A stretch of DNA of 64,000 nt from Clostridia bacterium. Lineage in GTDB: Bacteria; Bacillota; Clostridia; Christensenellales; DTU072. Below the pieces are notes generated by a model. The model worked only from the letters and a program-made list of their open reading frames with translations. It did not search any database and was not told where the DNA came from. Made by a program: the position numbers and the translations under genes. The stretch is taken from positions 62,001 to 126,000 of the forward strand of contig JAEDHK010000002.1 in the NCBI GenBank assembly GCA_016297005.1. Direction: 5' to 3'. This document shows positions 33,648 to 42,789 of the stretch, piece after piece; position 1 is the first letter of the stretch, and every line of letters begins with the position of its first letter.

Positions 33648-35026
33648 CGGTACGTCACCGTAGCAAGAGAAGACTTAAAGGCGGTTTCGTCAACGGTTAT
33701 TTCGCTCTGTTTTGCAGAAAAAACGATCTCCGCTCCGGCAAGCGCGTTATAAAAAGCATACCTCTCCACCGTTTTAACCGACGCAGGAATAATAACCTGC
33801 CCGGCGAAATTACTGAAAGAATTTTCGCCGATCGTTCTCAGATCGGTTCTTTCGTCGAAAGTGATCTCCGACGTGCAACGATAAAAACATCCGCTGCCCA
33901 GCGACGTCACGGACGCGGGAACAAACAGTCTTTTTCCGAGATATCCGTTGAACGCGTTATCGCCGAATGCGGTCAGACCCGTCAGCGACAAATCCACTTC
34001 CGCAACGCAACCGTAAAAGGCCGAACCGCTGATCTCCTTTACCGAAGCGGGAACCTTGATCTTGCCGCCGATAAAGCCGTCGAACGCGCCGTTCCGCAAC
34101 GCCGTCAATCGACTGTTCGTCGGGAAAGTGACGTTACAATCGGCGCCGGAAAAAGCAAGCTTTTCGATATTTTCGAGACAAACGGGCAACGTTACGTCGC
34201 CCATAAAGCCGGAAAAAGCGTTTTCTGTGAGAGTGGTCAATGCGCCGTCGTCGACAAAATATAACGAAATAACGCACCCGTGGAGGGCAAAAGGTCCGAT
34301 CTCTTCCACCTCCGCCGGCACGCCGTAATTGGTCGCTACGCACATCGGAGGCAAACAAACGAGAACGGTACCTTCTTTGTTATACAGTATCCCGTCTATT
34401 GATTTATAAGAAGGGTTATTGTCCTCGACGTTTATCGATTGCAACTTGGTTGCCCCGGCAAAAGCGCCCCCTTCTACCGTTTTAACGGATGCGGGAAGAT
34501 TGATTTTCCGAACGATGGTTCCGTTAAACGCGCCGTTCTTCACGCCGGAAACGGGCAGGTCTTTGTATGTTTCCGGTATGGTAATCTCCGGGAGACCTCC
34601 CGTATACCCGACGACCGAATATTCGTTTTCTTTTTTTGCGAATACGAACCGCCCGACGTCCGTTTCCGTTTCGGCGGCTTGTCCGGGTTCTATCGTAGCC
34701 TGTCTTCTCTCCCATTTTGCATAAAGCGTGGTATCCTGTGTAAACCCGTCCAATATATCGAAAATTTTCGTTCCGGCGGCGTCGTAATACCAACCGAGAA
34801 AAACGTATCCCGCATAATAGGGCGCGTCGGGCATATCTTTATCAGACACGCCGTCCAGAAACAGCGGTTGAATATTATATCCTTCGATTTGCGTGTCAAA
34901 ACTGATCGTTACGCCGCTCGGCGCAGGAGTCTGTTCGTTCTCTTTCTGATCCCTTTTTGAACATCCGACGAAAAGAAGCGCCGAAACGGCGATTAGGCCG
35001 ATTAAGAAAATAATCTTTTTTTTCAT
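33644..35026 (-). CDS. BspA-type leucine-rich repeat lipoprotein
   Basis: A 460-residue lipoprotein (lipobox FVGC near residue 21). After a short linker comes one InlB/flg_new repeat (about 45-105, with FLGWYYD and LYAKWERR), then from about 130 to the end an array of BspA/LRR_5 repeats of about 23-46 residues with the typical pattern of 'IPASVKTVERYAFYNA'. Such proteins lie on the surface and bind host or microbial ligands. Both ends overlap neighbours by ATGA (35023-35026 and 33644-33647), so the three lipoproteins are made together and may form one surface complex. Confidence 0.92.
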   Translation of the reverse strand: MKKKIIFLIGLIAVSALLFVGCSKRDQKENEQTPAPSGVTISFDTQIEGYNIQPLFLDGVSDKDMPDAPYYAGYVFLGWYYDAAGTKIFDILDGFTQDTTLYAKWERRQATIEPGQAAETETDVGRFVFAKKENEYSVVGYTGGLPEITIPETYKDLPVSGVKNGAFNGTIVRKINLPASVKTVEGGAFAGATKLQSINVEDNNPSYKSIDGILYNKEGTVLVCLPPMCVATNYGVPAEVEEIGPFALHGCVISLYFVDDGALTTLTENAFSGFMGDVTLPVCLENIEKLAFSGADCNVTFPTNSRLTALRNGAFDGFIGGKIKVPASVKEISGSAFYGCVAEVDLSLTGLTAFGDNAFNGYLGKRLFVPASVTSLGSGCFYRCTSEITFDERTDLRTIGENSFSNFAGQVIIPASVKTVERYAFYNALAGAEIVFSAKQSEITVDETAFKSSLATVTYR

Positions 35027-36543
35027 TCGTTATTCTCCTTTAATCGTACGACGGGTACGACGCCGCGAATTACCGAAATCGAAACGTCATCCTGTTTGAT
35101 CCCGCCCCAGCCGACGCAACAGACCTTATCCGCAGCCTTTCCGGCCGTCTTCAAAAACCACTCGCCCTTCCGGTCGACGTCGTAATATTTTACGCCTCCG
35201 GCCAGCGCGTAATCTGTAACCGTCTTAATGCATTCGGACTCCGGCGGCATCTCTCCCACGCTCAGAAGATCGATCGAGGCCACTTCTTCGGCGCAACCGA
35301 TACGAGCGGCCATCGTTTCTTTTACGTACGTATACAACGTGCTCTCTTCCCACACGTTGGTAACGCCGTCGTTTATTTTCACGGAGTCGCTCAAAAAGAC
35401 TTCTCCGTCCACGATCCGGTCGCAGATATACTTGTCTCCATACTTAACGAAAGCAAGCGGTTGTAAAATAAAAGCATAGCTTTCTTTTCCGTTCACGACC
35501 ACGTTGTCAGAAAACTTCTTTTCGTCGTACATCGTCGGAGTCTTCCGGATAACGTACGTTTCCGTTCCGTAATACCATACGTCGAGATCGGGATCGTATC
35601 TGCCCGCATCGCGAATAATCCTGGCCGATTGTCCGGCGATCAGTTGCGGATAAACGCCGACGTACGTCTTTCCGTCCTCTTCATACCCGCAAGGAGAAGA
35701 GATCACCCCTTGCAAAACGGTCATCTTTACGTGACAGGTGTCGCAATAGCCGTCTTCGTTCTTATCATCGTGAACGGACGGCAAACCGTTCTTCAACCTG
35801 CCGCAAACGTCGCAAATGCCGTCTTCGTTTTCGTCCCTATGAGAACCGATGGAGCGATTGGCAACCTCCATATATTCTTCGTGATTGCAATTTCTGCAAC
35901 GATTCAATTTTTGCAAAATAAAGGTACAACCTTTGTCGCGGACGGTCTCCGTTTCTTCATAATCGTGTCGTCCCGATAACGTCTCGTCCTTAACCGTCTC
36001 TAACTTTTCTTTGCAAACGGTGCAGGTATATTCGGTATAGCCGTAATCGGTGCAAGTTTTTCCCTCTACGTGCTTGCCGCCGTCCAAAATGTGCTCGCCA
36101 TAGGCGGTATCGTACGTTTTTTCCGTTTCATTGCATTTTTTGCACGTTTGTTCGGTATAACCATAGTGACGACAGTCGCCCTCTACGTGCGTCGCTTTTC
36201 CCCATTCGTGTTCGCAGGGCGGCAGTTCCTCTTCCATTCCGTTGGGATTTGTAATAAAAACGAAAGCGTCGCCAAGCAATCGAACGGACCGATAGCCGAA
36301 ATTGGTACTGCCGAGGACCACGCCGCCGTCTTTCACAGTAAACGTTCCTTCGTACTCCTTCGTCTCCTCGCCCGTTTTTTCGATCAGTACGAACGTACCG
36401 TCGTTTTCGTTCAGAGTCAGAGTATATTCAACCCCGTTCTCGTTTAACGTGTAGACGGAAACGTTCTTTTGGGCGCACCCGGTCAGAAGAACAATCAAAG
36501 TCAGTAAAATAAGGCAAAAGCCGCTGATTACGGATCTCTTCAT
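35023..36543 (-). CDS. Lipoprotein with CxxC knuckle repeats and DUF6273-like domain
   Basis: A 506-residue protein: lipobox LTGC (Cys near 23), a 75-residue beta-rich domain, then several C-x2-C modules (about 110-280) related to those of the protein at 31989-33647. Two modules look like calcium- or zinc-type repeats (DENEDGICDVCGRL, DKNEDGYCDTCHV). The C-terminal half is DUF6273-like (GVYPQLI, VWEESTLYTYV, GEWFLKTAG, GVVPVVRL). First gene of the operon; its promoter puts the transcript start at the ATG, and there is no ribosome binding site. Confidence 0.85.
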   Translation of the reverse strand: MKRSVISGFCLILLTLIVLLTGCAQKNVSVYTLNENGVEYTLTLNENDGTFVLIEKTGEETKEYEGTFTVKDGGVVLGSTNFGYRSVRLLGDAFVFITNPNGMEEELPPCEHEWGKATHVEGDCRHYGYTEQTCKKCNETEKTYDTAYGEHILDGGKHVEGKTCTDYGYTEYTCTVCKEKLETVKDETLSGRHDYEETETVRDKGCTFILQKLNRCRNCNHEEYMEVANRSIGSHRDENEDGICDVCGRLKNGLPSVHDDKNEDGYCDTCHVKMTVLQGVISSPCGYEEDGKTYVGVYPQLIAGQSARIIRDAGRYDPDLDVWYYGTETYVIRKTPTMYDEKKFSDNVVVNGKESYAFILQPLAFVKYGDKYICDRIVDGEVFLSDSVKINDGVTNVWEESTLYTYVKETMAARIGCAEEVASIDLLSVGEMPPESECIKTVTDYALAGGVKYYDVDRKGEWFLKTAGKAADKVCCVGWGGIKQDDVSISVIRGVVPVVRLKENNE

Positions 36544-36550
36544 ACTACGT

Positions 36551-36579
36551 ATTTTACGCTACTTTCCCCGTTTTGTCAA
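36551..36579 (-). promoter_or_regulatory. Promoter of the lipoprotein operon, predicting a leaderless mRNA
   Basis: Minus-strand TTGACA (36579-36574), 17-base spacer, TAAAAT (36556-36551), then 7 bases and the ATG at 36543. Confidence 0.8.
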
Positions 36580-36634
36580 ATAAACCTGTTTTTTTAAAGA
36601 ATAAATAAGTATATGTAAATTTTTCCTTTTCGGA

Positions 36635-36907
36635 CTATACGTCCGAAGAAGTATCAGCATAGCTCTTTCCCGTTGGCACAAAAGCGATGCCGCGTTCTTT
36701 CAGAAACTCGAAAAAACCGTTACCGGAAGAAAACCGGGCGGTCAGGAATTTAAGCACGCCTTCTTTATCGGAAGCGTCCGTCGCGGCATACAGCGCGGAT
36801 AAGTCGGGCACGACGCCGTCCAAGGTATGAACGGCGCGTTCCGTACAATATTCCGCATGAAAAGTAAGATTTTCGTCCGGGAAATCAAAGAGAAAAAAGC
36901 AATCCAT
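36635..36907 (-). CDS. Small unknown protein, 90 residues
   Basis: It starts 9 bases after the stop of the HtrA-like protease gene on the same strand, so probably the last gene of that operon. The sequence is acidic with an aromatic N-terminus (MDCFFLFDF) and no signal peptide or known motif. The ribosome binding site is weak (AAGTGA). No conflicting gene on the other strand. Function unknown. Confidence 0.55.
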   Translation of the reverse strand: MDCFFLFDFPDENLTFHAEYCTERAVHTLDGVVPDLSALYAATDASDKEGVLKFLTARFSSGNGFFEFLKERGIAFVPTGKSYADTSSDV

Positions 36908-36916
36908 CAGTTTTTA

Positions 36917-39040
36917 TCACTTCGCCACGATAAGATTATTTTCGGTAATCTCCACCACGGCTTCTCCCTCCGTTTCCGTTCCGTCAACGTCGCGAAGATA
37001 AGTCAGAGTCACCGTATCGCCCGCGCGTACGGTCAACGTGAGATCGGTGAGTATATACGGTCTGTCAACCTCGTATTCCGTCCGGACGCCGTTTCTTTCT
37101 ATCGTCACTTTCGTGATTACATCGCCTTTTTCGATTTTTCCGTACACAAGCGCGTCTTCGCTGACCGAATGAACGTGTAAATTCTCGTAACGGACGATCT
37201 TTCCCGAATTGACGTCGTATTCCGCATGCGCTTCGCTGCTGGTAAACGTCACGCCGAACAGAACCTTTTTGACGCTGACCGGAGTAACACCCGTCTGTTC
37301 ATAATAATAGAGGATGTTTTCGGCGATATTTTTGGCCACGTTGGAAGGAATGGCGTACCCTACGCCGTCGTAATACGAGCTGACCATTTTTCCGTTGACC
37401 AGACCGATCATCTCTCCGCGATTGTTCAGGAGAGCGCCGCCGCTGTTCCCCGGATTGACGACGGCGTCGCAACGCATGACTCTGAAAGAAACGACCGTTG
37501 AACCGTCGGCCCCAACGGCCGTAAAGGTGTCGTTCAGATAGTTGACGATCCCTTTGGTAACGGCTATACCGTCTCCGCCGCCGTTACCGACGGCATACAC
37601 GGTATCGTTTTGCGAGACCGTCTCGCTGTCGACAATAGTCGCCGCTTTTGCGTTACTGTTCTTCAGATAATCGTTACCTGTTATCTTCAATAAAGCGACG
37701 TCGTACGTCATACTGCCGCCGATATATTCGGCTTCCATAAACATGCCCGGGTAGTCTACGTTGGAGTAAATTTCGCTCCCCATAATCTCGCTTCCGAACA
37801 AATAAACGTATATCTTGTCGCAAATGCCGGGATCGGCGTTGCCTGCTTCGTCCGTTTTTTCCGCCGCGTAAGTTACGTGATAGTTCGTCAGAATATAAGC
37901 GTCTCCCGCATCCTTATTGATTTGGTAAATAACGCCCGTCGCTGTTGACGCACCGTAAAGAACGCTCCCGTATTGAACGTAATTATAAGGACAAATGATG
38001 CTCACGACGGAAAAACAGGCGGCGTTGACTTTCGCCTCTTCCGCTTCGTCTCCGGCCGGAAGATATTCCGCGATGAACTCAAGGTAGGTGCCCTCATAGC
38101 CCGCTTTTTTCGCTTCTTCGTACAGCTCGGCAACGGTAAGCGCCGGAGCGTCCGCGCCGTCGTGGCCGTCTCTTCCGTCCTTGCCGTCGATGCCGTCCTT
38201 ACCATCGATGCCGTTGGTCACGTCGTAGGTATATTGCGTCCCGTCGGTCAACGTGACGGTGTACGTGTCTACGTTCTCGTTCGTAGCGGTCTTTTCGATC
38301 TTCTCGATCCCCGTACCCTTTTCGGCGGCTTCGCCGTTCAGTCCGTTGGTCACGGTAAAGTCGTACGTGCTGCCGTCCGATACCGAGATGGTATAGGTAT
38401 CGACGTTTTGTTCCGTCTTCGTCTTTTCTATGTTCGTAATTCCGGTTCCCCCCGCCGTTACGCCGGTATCTACGTCTCCGACGTACCAATGCCCGTTCTT
38501 TCCGATCGTGGGCGTCTGTCCGTCGCTTCCGGCAAGAGAAGCGATCCATTGCGCTTCCGTTCCGCTATACCCGTTTTTCACGGCCGCGTCGTACGCGCTT
38601 TGTCCGCGGAACATCTCGATAAGTTCGTCCAACGTTCCTTCGAAACCGAGGTCTTTCGCCTGCTCATAAACATTCTTCATGGTAAAGACTTGTTTTTCGG
38701 GCAGCTCGTTGCCAAGAGCATAGTACGTAATGGTTTTTCCGTCTTTACTCAGAATAAAATTACCATCGGAAAAGCGCCCGGTAGCCCAGACGCCCTCTTC
38801 GGTCTTTAAAGCGATTGCGTTTCCGTTCCGTTCAATTGTTCCTTTTTGTCCGTCGAAATAGTTCCATTCGCTTTCCACGAAAGAAATCCACTTTTCGGCG
38901 TTCAGACGACCGTCTTTGGTCTCAAAATAATAAGTTATTTTCGAACCGTCTTCGTCCGGCGTTCCGAATCTTCCGCAGGACGTGAGTAGTAACGTCAAAA
39001 CCAAAACAAACAGAACGGAAACAATGATCTTCTTTTTCAC
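36917..39040 (-). CDS. HtrA/DegP-like serine protease lipoprotein with collagen-like linker
   Basis: The start is the GTG at 39040 after GGAGGAGTTT. The roughly 707-residue protein has a lipobox LTSC (Cys near 22). Then follow two YEQAKDLGFEGT-type helical modules, two similar beta modules ending in VTNG (about 205-275), a GIDGKDG-type collagen-like stretch (about 280-298), and a trypsin-like domain. The triad is visible: His in TNYHV, Asp in TYDVALLKI, Ser in NPGNSGGAL (about 540). A PDZ-like domain ends the protein. It should degrade or refold proteins outside the membrane. The DG-rich and VTNG modules are known from phage tail fibres and surface proteins of gut Bacillota. Upstream by 21 bases lies the DUF1508 gene. 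Confidence 0.9.
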   Translation of the reverse strand: MKKKIIVSVLFVLVLTLLLTSCGRFGTPDEDGSKITYYFETKDGRLNAEKWISFVESEWNYFDGQKGTIERNGNAIALKTEEGVWATGRFSDGNFILSKDGKTITYYALGNELPEKQVFTMKNVYEQAKDLGFEGTLDELIEMFRGQSAYDAAVKNGYSGTEAQWIASLAGSDGQTPTIGKNGHWYVGDVDTGVTAGGTGITNIEKTKTEQNVDTYTISVSDGSTYDFTVTNGLNGEAAEKGTGIEKIEKTATNENVDTYTVTLTDGTQYTYDVTNGIDGKDGIDGKDGRDGHDGADAPALTVAELYEEAKKAGYEGTYLEFIAEYLPAGDEAEEAKVNAACFSVVSIICPYNYVQYGSVLYGASTATGVIYQINKDAGDAYILTNYHVTYAAEKTDEAGNADPGICDKIYVYLFGSEIMGSEIYSNVDYPGMFMEAEYIGGSMTYDVALLKITGNDYLKNSNAKAATIVDSETVSQNDTVYAVGNGGGDGIAVTKGIVNYLNDTFTAVGADGSTVVSFRVMRCDAVVNPGNSGGALLNNRGEMIGLVNGKMVSSYYDGVGYAIPSNVAKNIAENILYYYEQTGVTPVSVKKVLFGVTFTSSEAHAEYDVNSGKIVRYENLHVHSVSEDALVYGKIEKGDVITKVTIERNGVRTEYEVDRPYILTDLTLTVRAGDTVTLTYLRDVDGTETEGEAVVEITENNLIVAK

Positions 39041-39061
39041 AAACTCCTCCACTCGGCGCGA

Positions 39062-40450
39062 TTACAACTTGTCAACCGGAGAAACAAGCGCAAAACGGTA
39101 AATGCTGTCGATGCCGTCGGCGCAAGCGTGTTCGGTGCTGTAATTCTGGCCGATGTATTCCATCAAAGAATTATTGCCGGTGTTACGCAATATAAATTTA
39201 TATCTTCCGGCTTTATCCGGATCGATAATGAACTCGCCTTCCTGAATGGTCTTCCGGAAAGTCAATAAACCGTTCTTACAACTGCTATAACTGCTGTAAT
39301 CGCGGCTTTCGTACAAGAGTTGACCGTTGCTGGCGTACAAAAGGAACACGTACGGAGCGTTTTTTTTGCCGGAGTCTTCCTGCTCGATAACCCACTTGCC
39401 TACTACGCCGTTGTTGTTCCTGACCTTATTTTTGACTTCTTCTGAGATCACGTAGGGCGAGAAACGAGCTTTGAAGTCAGCGTCGGTGCTGTCCACGATA
39501 TCGGAAACGCCGGCAAAGCGGCGTACGCTCTCGATATTGCTCAGACACGAACGTTCGTTATCGAAGCTTTCTCCGACGTAAATTACGTTATTGCTGGTGG
39601 GACTCTTCAAAATAAACTTATAACGATGGAACTTGTCGTCGCGAACGCTGAACATCCCGAATCTGACGGCTTCGATAAAGGCGTCGATTGCGGTGCGGCA
39701 GGTCGCCACGCTCTTATAGTTCTTACTTTCGTACAAAAGCTGGCCGTTGTTGGCGCGAAGAATATAGTGGAATCCGCCGATAACGGAATTACAGATCTCG
39801 ATCTTGCCTCTCACGCCCGTCGGCTTTTTTTCTTCTGCGGGAGCGACGACCGGTTTCGGTTCTTCTTTCTTCTCGACGGGAGCTTTCTTCGGCTTTTCGA
39901 CGGGTTTTTTCGGCTCTTTTTTCTCCGCTTTCTTTGCCGGTTTCTTTTCCGCCTTTTCTTTCTTCTTTTCTACAGGTTCCGTGGCTGCCGCCACCTCTTT
40001 TGCAAGAGCCGGTTCTTCCGCCGGCTTTTCCTCGACCGGTTCTTCTTTAACGGGTTCTTCTTTCGCTTTGACAGGTTCTTCTTCGATCGTTTCTTTTTTT
40101 TCTTCGGCAGGAGCGGGTTCTTCGACCGTTTTTTCTTCGGCAGGAGCGGGTTCTTCAACCGGATTTTCTTCGGCAGGAGCGGGTTCTTCAACCGGATTTT
40201 CTTCGACGGGAGCGGTTTCTTCCATCGGTTTTTCTTCCGCAGGAGCGAAAAGTACGGGCTCTTCTTTATCGTCGAAACGATCGTTCGCCGCCAATATTTC
40301 TTTCTCTGCGTCCGTCTCGGCCGGCTTGCACGTACAAGCGCAGTTTACGCATTTGATTTGCTTTTTTGCTTTTACAATGGCGACCAACAGAAGGACGTCG
40401 ATCACGAAAAGTGCCGCGATAATCGCAATCATAATATACAATTCAATCAT
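39062..40450 (-). CDS. Membrane-anchored protein with four DUF1508 units
   Basis: A 462-residue protein: one N-terminal membrane helix (about 5-27) followed by a Cys cluster (CVNCACTC), a long Glu/Pro/Lys-rich linker (about 55-225) that starts with 11-residue PAPAEENPVEE repeats and turns Lys-rich, then four DUF1508 (YegP-type) units. Units alternate between FxYILRANNGQLLYES and YKFILKSPTSN types, as two pairs. The function of the domain is not established. The linker length suggests it spans a thick layer or reaches DNA/RNA or another polymer. The helix orientation is not certain. Promoter with palindrome upstream. Confidence 0.85.
   Translation of the reverse strand: MIELYIMIAIIAALFVIDVLLLVAIVKAKKQIKCVNCACTCKPAETDAEKEILAANDRFDDKEEPVLFAPAEEKPMEETAPVEENPVEEPAPAEENPVEEPAPAEEKTVEEPAPAEEKKETIEEEPVKAKEEPVKEEPVEEKPAEEPALAKEVAAATEPVEKKKEKAEKKPAKKAEKKEPKKPVEKPKKAPVEKKEEPKPVVAPAEEKKPTGVRGKIEICNSVIGGFHYILRANNGQLLYESKNYKSVATCRTAIDAFIEAVRFGMFSVRDDKFHRYKFILKSPTSNNVIYVGESFDNERSCLSNIESVRRFAGVSDIVDSTDADFKARFSPYVISEEVKNKVRNNNGVVGKWVIEQEDSGKKNAPYVFLLYASNGQLLYESRDYSSYSSCKNGLLTFRKTIQEGEFIIDPDKAGRYKFILRNTGNNSLMEYIGQNYSTEHACADGIDSIYRFALVSPVDKL
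40101..40245. repeat. 33-bp tandem repeat in the Pro/Glu linker
   Basis: About four units of 33 bases (starts at 40101, 40134, 40167, 40200), the middle ones nearly identical. They encode the 11-residue linker unit and could vary in number between strains. Confidence 0.85.
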
Positions 40451-40465
40451 TTTTCACCTCAATTT

Positions 40466-40509
40466 ATTGTATTTAATAAAATAATACAATAAAATATGCT
40501 CTAAGTCAA
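40466..40509 (-). promoter_or_regulatory. Promoter of the DUF1508 gene with operator-like palindrome
   Basis: Minus-strand TTGACT (40509-40504), 17-base spacer, TATTAT (40486-40481). A perfect inverted repeat ATTGTATT-N9-AATACAAT (40466-40490) overlaps the -10 box. Confidence 0.75.
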
Positions 40510-40615
40510 CAGTACTTTCCGAAATTCATCGCATTCCGAAGTAATTTTAGCATATCGCTCTTAATCGACTCTGTAAAAGCATAGTTACGATGCGATAAGC
40601 GCAAACTAACGGTAT

Positions 40616-41821
40616 ATGAAGATAAAGCGGCTCTTTTTTCTGTTCATACTGTTTTTCGTCCTCGCGGCAATGGGGTGTCGCCCCAACGGCGCGCTGACCG
40701 TTCGACTGACCTTTCAGAACGAAGTTTTATCCGAAAAAAGTTATCCGCTCTCGCTTTTCGAGACCGTTCTTATTAAAAAATACGGCTCTCTCGAAGAATA
40801 TCGAAGAATATCGGGCCTCGACTCTCTCGGATTCTTACGTAAACTGAGTCCGGAATGCGCCGCCGACGTCGAAAATGCCTGCGAAACACTATATCTTCCG
40901 CTCGAAGAACCGGACTTTACCTATCTCGGCGACGGAAAATTCTCTTATGCCGAAGGAAAAACGGGCAGGATCGCTTCCGCACAAGAGACGGCTGCGCGCA
41001 TCGTCGCGAGCGACGGCGCTTTTTCGGGCGAGGTTTCTTACAGATCTCTTTCCCCCGTTCTTACGAAAGAAGACCTGTCTTCAAGGACCGAAAAAACGGC
41101 TTCTTTTTCCACCGATTATTCCTCTTCCTCGCCCGAACGGAAGCATAACGTTCGCCTGGCCGTTGAACGGTTGGATAATCGGACGGTGGAAGGAGGAAGC
41201 GAATTATCTTTTAATACGGCGGTCGGGAAAAGGACGAAAGAAAACGGCTATCGGGAAGCCGGCGTAATCGCGTACGGAGAATTCACCCGAGGTATCGGCG
41301 GGGGCGTCTGCCAGGTTTCGACTACCCTGTATAACGCATGGATGTCCGCGGGACTTACCGCGATCAGCAAAAACCATTCTCTTCCCGTCTCCTACGTTCC
41401 CCTCGGGTTGGACGCCATGGTCAGCGAAAGCAACGATCTGGTATTAAAAAACGATACCGACTATCCCGTTTTCATCGACGCCGAATGCGACGGGGCAAAA
41501 GTGACTTTTACTCTATACGGGACAAAACCGACCGAAGAAATACGTTTATGGAGCAAAAAAGAAAAAACGTTCCCCTGCGACGAATACGAATTCATCCCCG
41601 GCACGGAAGAAAAAATACTCTCCGAGCCGAAAGACGGCAGTATGTATCTGTCCTTCCGGGACTACTACAAAAACGGCGTTCTTCTCAAACGGGAACGATT
41701 GCGCGTCAGCGAATATCGGAAAGTAAAAGGCAAGAAAATAACGGTCGGAACGCCGACTTCACGGTATGAAAATCAAGATTTTCGGAAGGATTCTTCCAAC
41801 AAAATAGCTACGTTTTTATAA
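40616..41821 (+). CDS. VanW family lipoprotein
   Basis: A 401-residue protein with a lipobox-like AMGC (Cys near 21), a variable N-terminal domain (PG-binding-4-like) and the VanW domain from about 185. Its conserved elements are RKHNVRLA, LSFNTAVGKRT, GIGGGVCQVSTTLYNA, NHSLPVSYVPLGLDA and NDTDYPVFI. VanW occurs in some vancomycin-resistance clusters, but most family members, like this one, are not linked to van genes and have an unknown cell-wall role. No van ligase is nearby. The upstream region has no clear ribosome binding site. Its last 49 bases overlap the end of the convergent gene. Confidence 0.93.
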   Translation: MKIKRLFFLFILFFVLAAMGCRPNGALTVRLTFQNEVLSEKSYPLSLFETVLIKKYGSLEEYRRISGLDSLGFLRKLSPECAADVENACETLYLPLEEPDFTYLGDGKFSYAEGKTGRIASAQETAARIVASDGAFSGEVSYRSLSPVLTKEDLSSRTEKTASFSTDYSSSSPERKHNVRLAVERLDNRTVEGGSELSFNTAVGKRTKENGYREAGVIAYGEFTRGIGGGVCQVSTTLYNAWMSAGLTAISKNHSLPVSYVPLGLDAMVSESNDLVLKNDTDYPVFIDAECDGAKVTFTLYGTKPTEEIRLWSKKEKTFPCDEYEFIPGTEEKILSEPKDGSMYLSFRDYYKNGVLLKRERLRVSEYRKVKGKKITVGTPTSRYENQDFRKDSSNKIATFL

Positions 41822-42786
41822 AAGCGGGTATGCTCGGCCACGCGAAAAAGTCTGCCCGTAACGTCGACGAAATCCTCCGCCGTTTTCACTCCTTCGTCCG
41901 CGAGCAGAATCGTCCATAAAGCGAACAGCCCGGCCAGTCCGAGCGCCACGTCGGAGAGATTTTCGTTCCGCTCGACGTACGGAAATTTCATAAAGAAAAA
42001 GTGATTGGAAAGTATCTTTTCCGCCCACAGTTCGGCCTGCGGAAACTTTTTTTGCAAGGCCGCGGCCGCCTCTTGCAGGGTAATCCTGTTTGCGAGCGCA
42101 CGTTCGCATTCTTTCCCGATACTCGGAGAATTGGAATAAAAAGAAAGTATATCCGTCAATGCGACGTCTGTTTTTTGCAAAGAGAATGTTTTACCGCCCT
42201 TTTCAAACAAAAATAGAATAATTTTATCCATTCTTTCCATAATGGAAAACGTCCTGTCCCGCAACATATCCATACATTTTTTTCTTTCTTCCGTCACGTC
42301 TTTTGCGACAATAGGCGCGTCTTCTTCGTCAAAATAAAAGGCCAGAATTTTCTCTTCGAACGTCAACGGCTCCGGCGTGGCGATCAAATCTTCGAGCACC
42401 TTTTCGCAACTGCAAGAAATACAACATTCTTCTCGCGGCCAAAGGCGGGGAGACCGCGGATAGTACCGACAAACCGCCGGCAAGACGTCCTCTCCGCACT
42501 CGCATTGCAGAGCGCAATAGCCGTCGCTTTTTCTACGCATGGGACAGGTTCCGTCGAAAGCGGGCAAGATCTGCGCGTACCTGTTTTCGTCGGCGTCCTT
42601 TAAAAGGTGCAACGCGCCGTCGATCTTATAGCGCAATTCCGGACTGCATTGCAATCCGAGCAAAGAAAAATACTCTTTCATAGAGACGGTCACGGCCCAA
42701 CCGCCGCAACAACAGGTCCGACAAGCGCCGCCCTTACACACAAAACCCTTATAATAAGCGGGGACGATGAATTTTTTCTCGATCAT
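41773..42786 (-). CDS. FliB-like cysteine-rich protein
   Basis: A 337-residue protein with the FliB/YkgJ-type cysteine pattern: CKGGACRTCCCGGW near the N-terminus, then CPMRRKSDGYCALQ, CRYYPRSPR and CCISCSCE, which probably binds a metal or iron-sulphur cluster. Family members include flagellin lysine N-methylases, but no flagellar genes lie in this window and most relatives in Clostridia are of unknown role. It starts 3 bases after the MFS stop, with GGAGGAGAT overlapping that stop, and is third in the ligase-MFS-FliB operon. Confidence 0.85.
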   Translation of the reverse strand: MIEKKFIVPAYYKGFVCKGGACRTCCCGGWAVTVSMKEYFSLLGLQCSPELRYKIDGALHLLKDADENRYAQILPAFDGTCPMRRKSDGYCALQCECGEDVLPAVCRYYPRSPRLWPREECCISCSCEKVLEDLIATPEPLTFEEKILAFYFDEEDAPIVAKDVTEERKKCMDMLRDRTFSIMERMDKIILFLFEKGGKTFSLQKTDVALTDILSFYSNSPSIGKECERALANRITLQEAAAALQKKFPQAELWAEKILSNHFFFMKFPYVERNENLSDVALGLAGLFALWTILLADEGVKTAEDFVDVTGRLFRVAEHTRFYKNVAILLEESFRKS

Positions 42787-42789
42787 AGG

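Noticed and set aside
40616..41821. Vancomycin resistance locus suggested by VanW
   Set aside because: No vanA/B-type ligase, vanH, vanX or vanRS genes are nearby; VanW-domain proteins are common outside resistance clusters.
41773..42786. Flagellar gene cluster suggested by the FliB-like protein
   Set aside because: No flagellin or other flagellar genes are in the window; the cysteine-rich family is wider than flagellin methylases.
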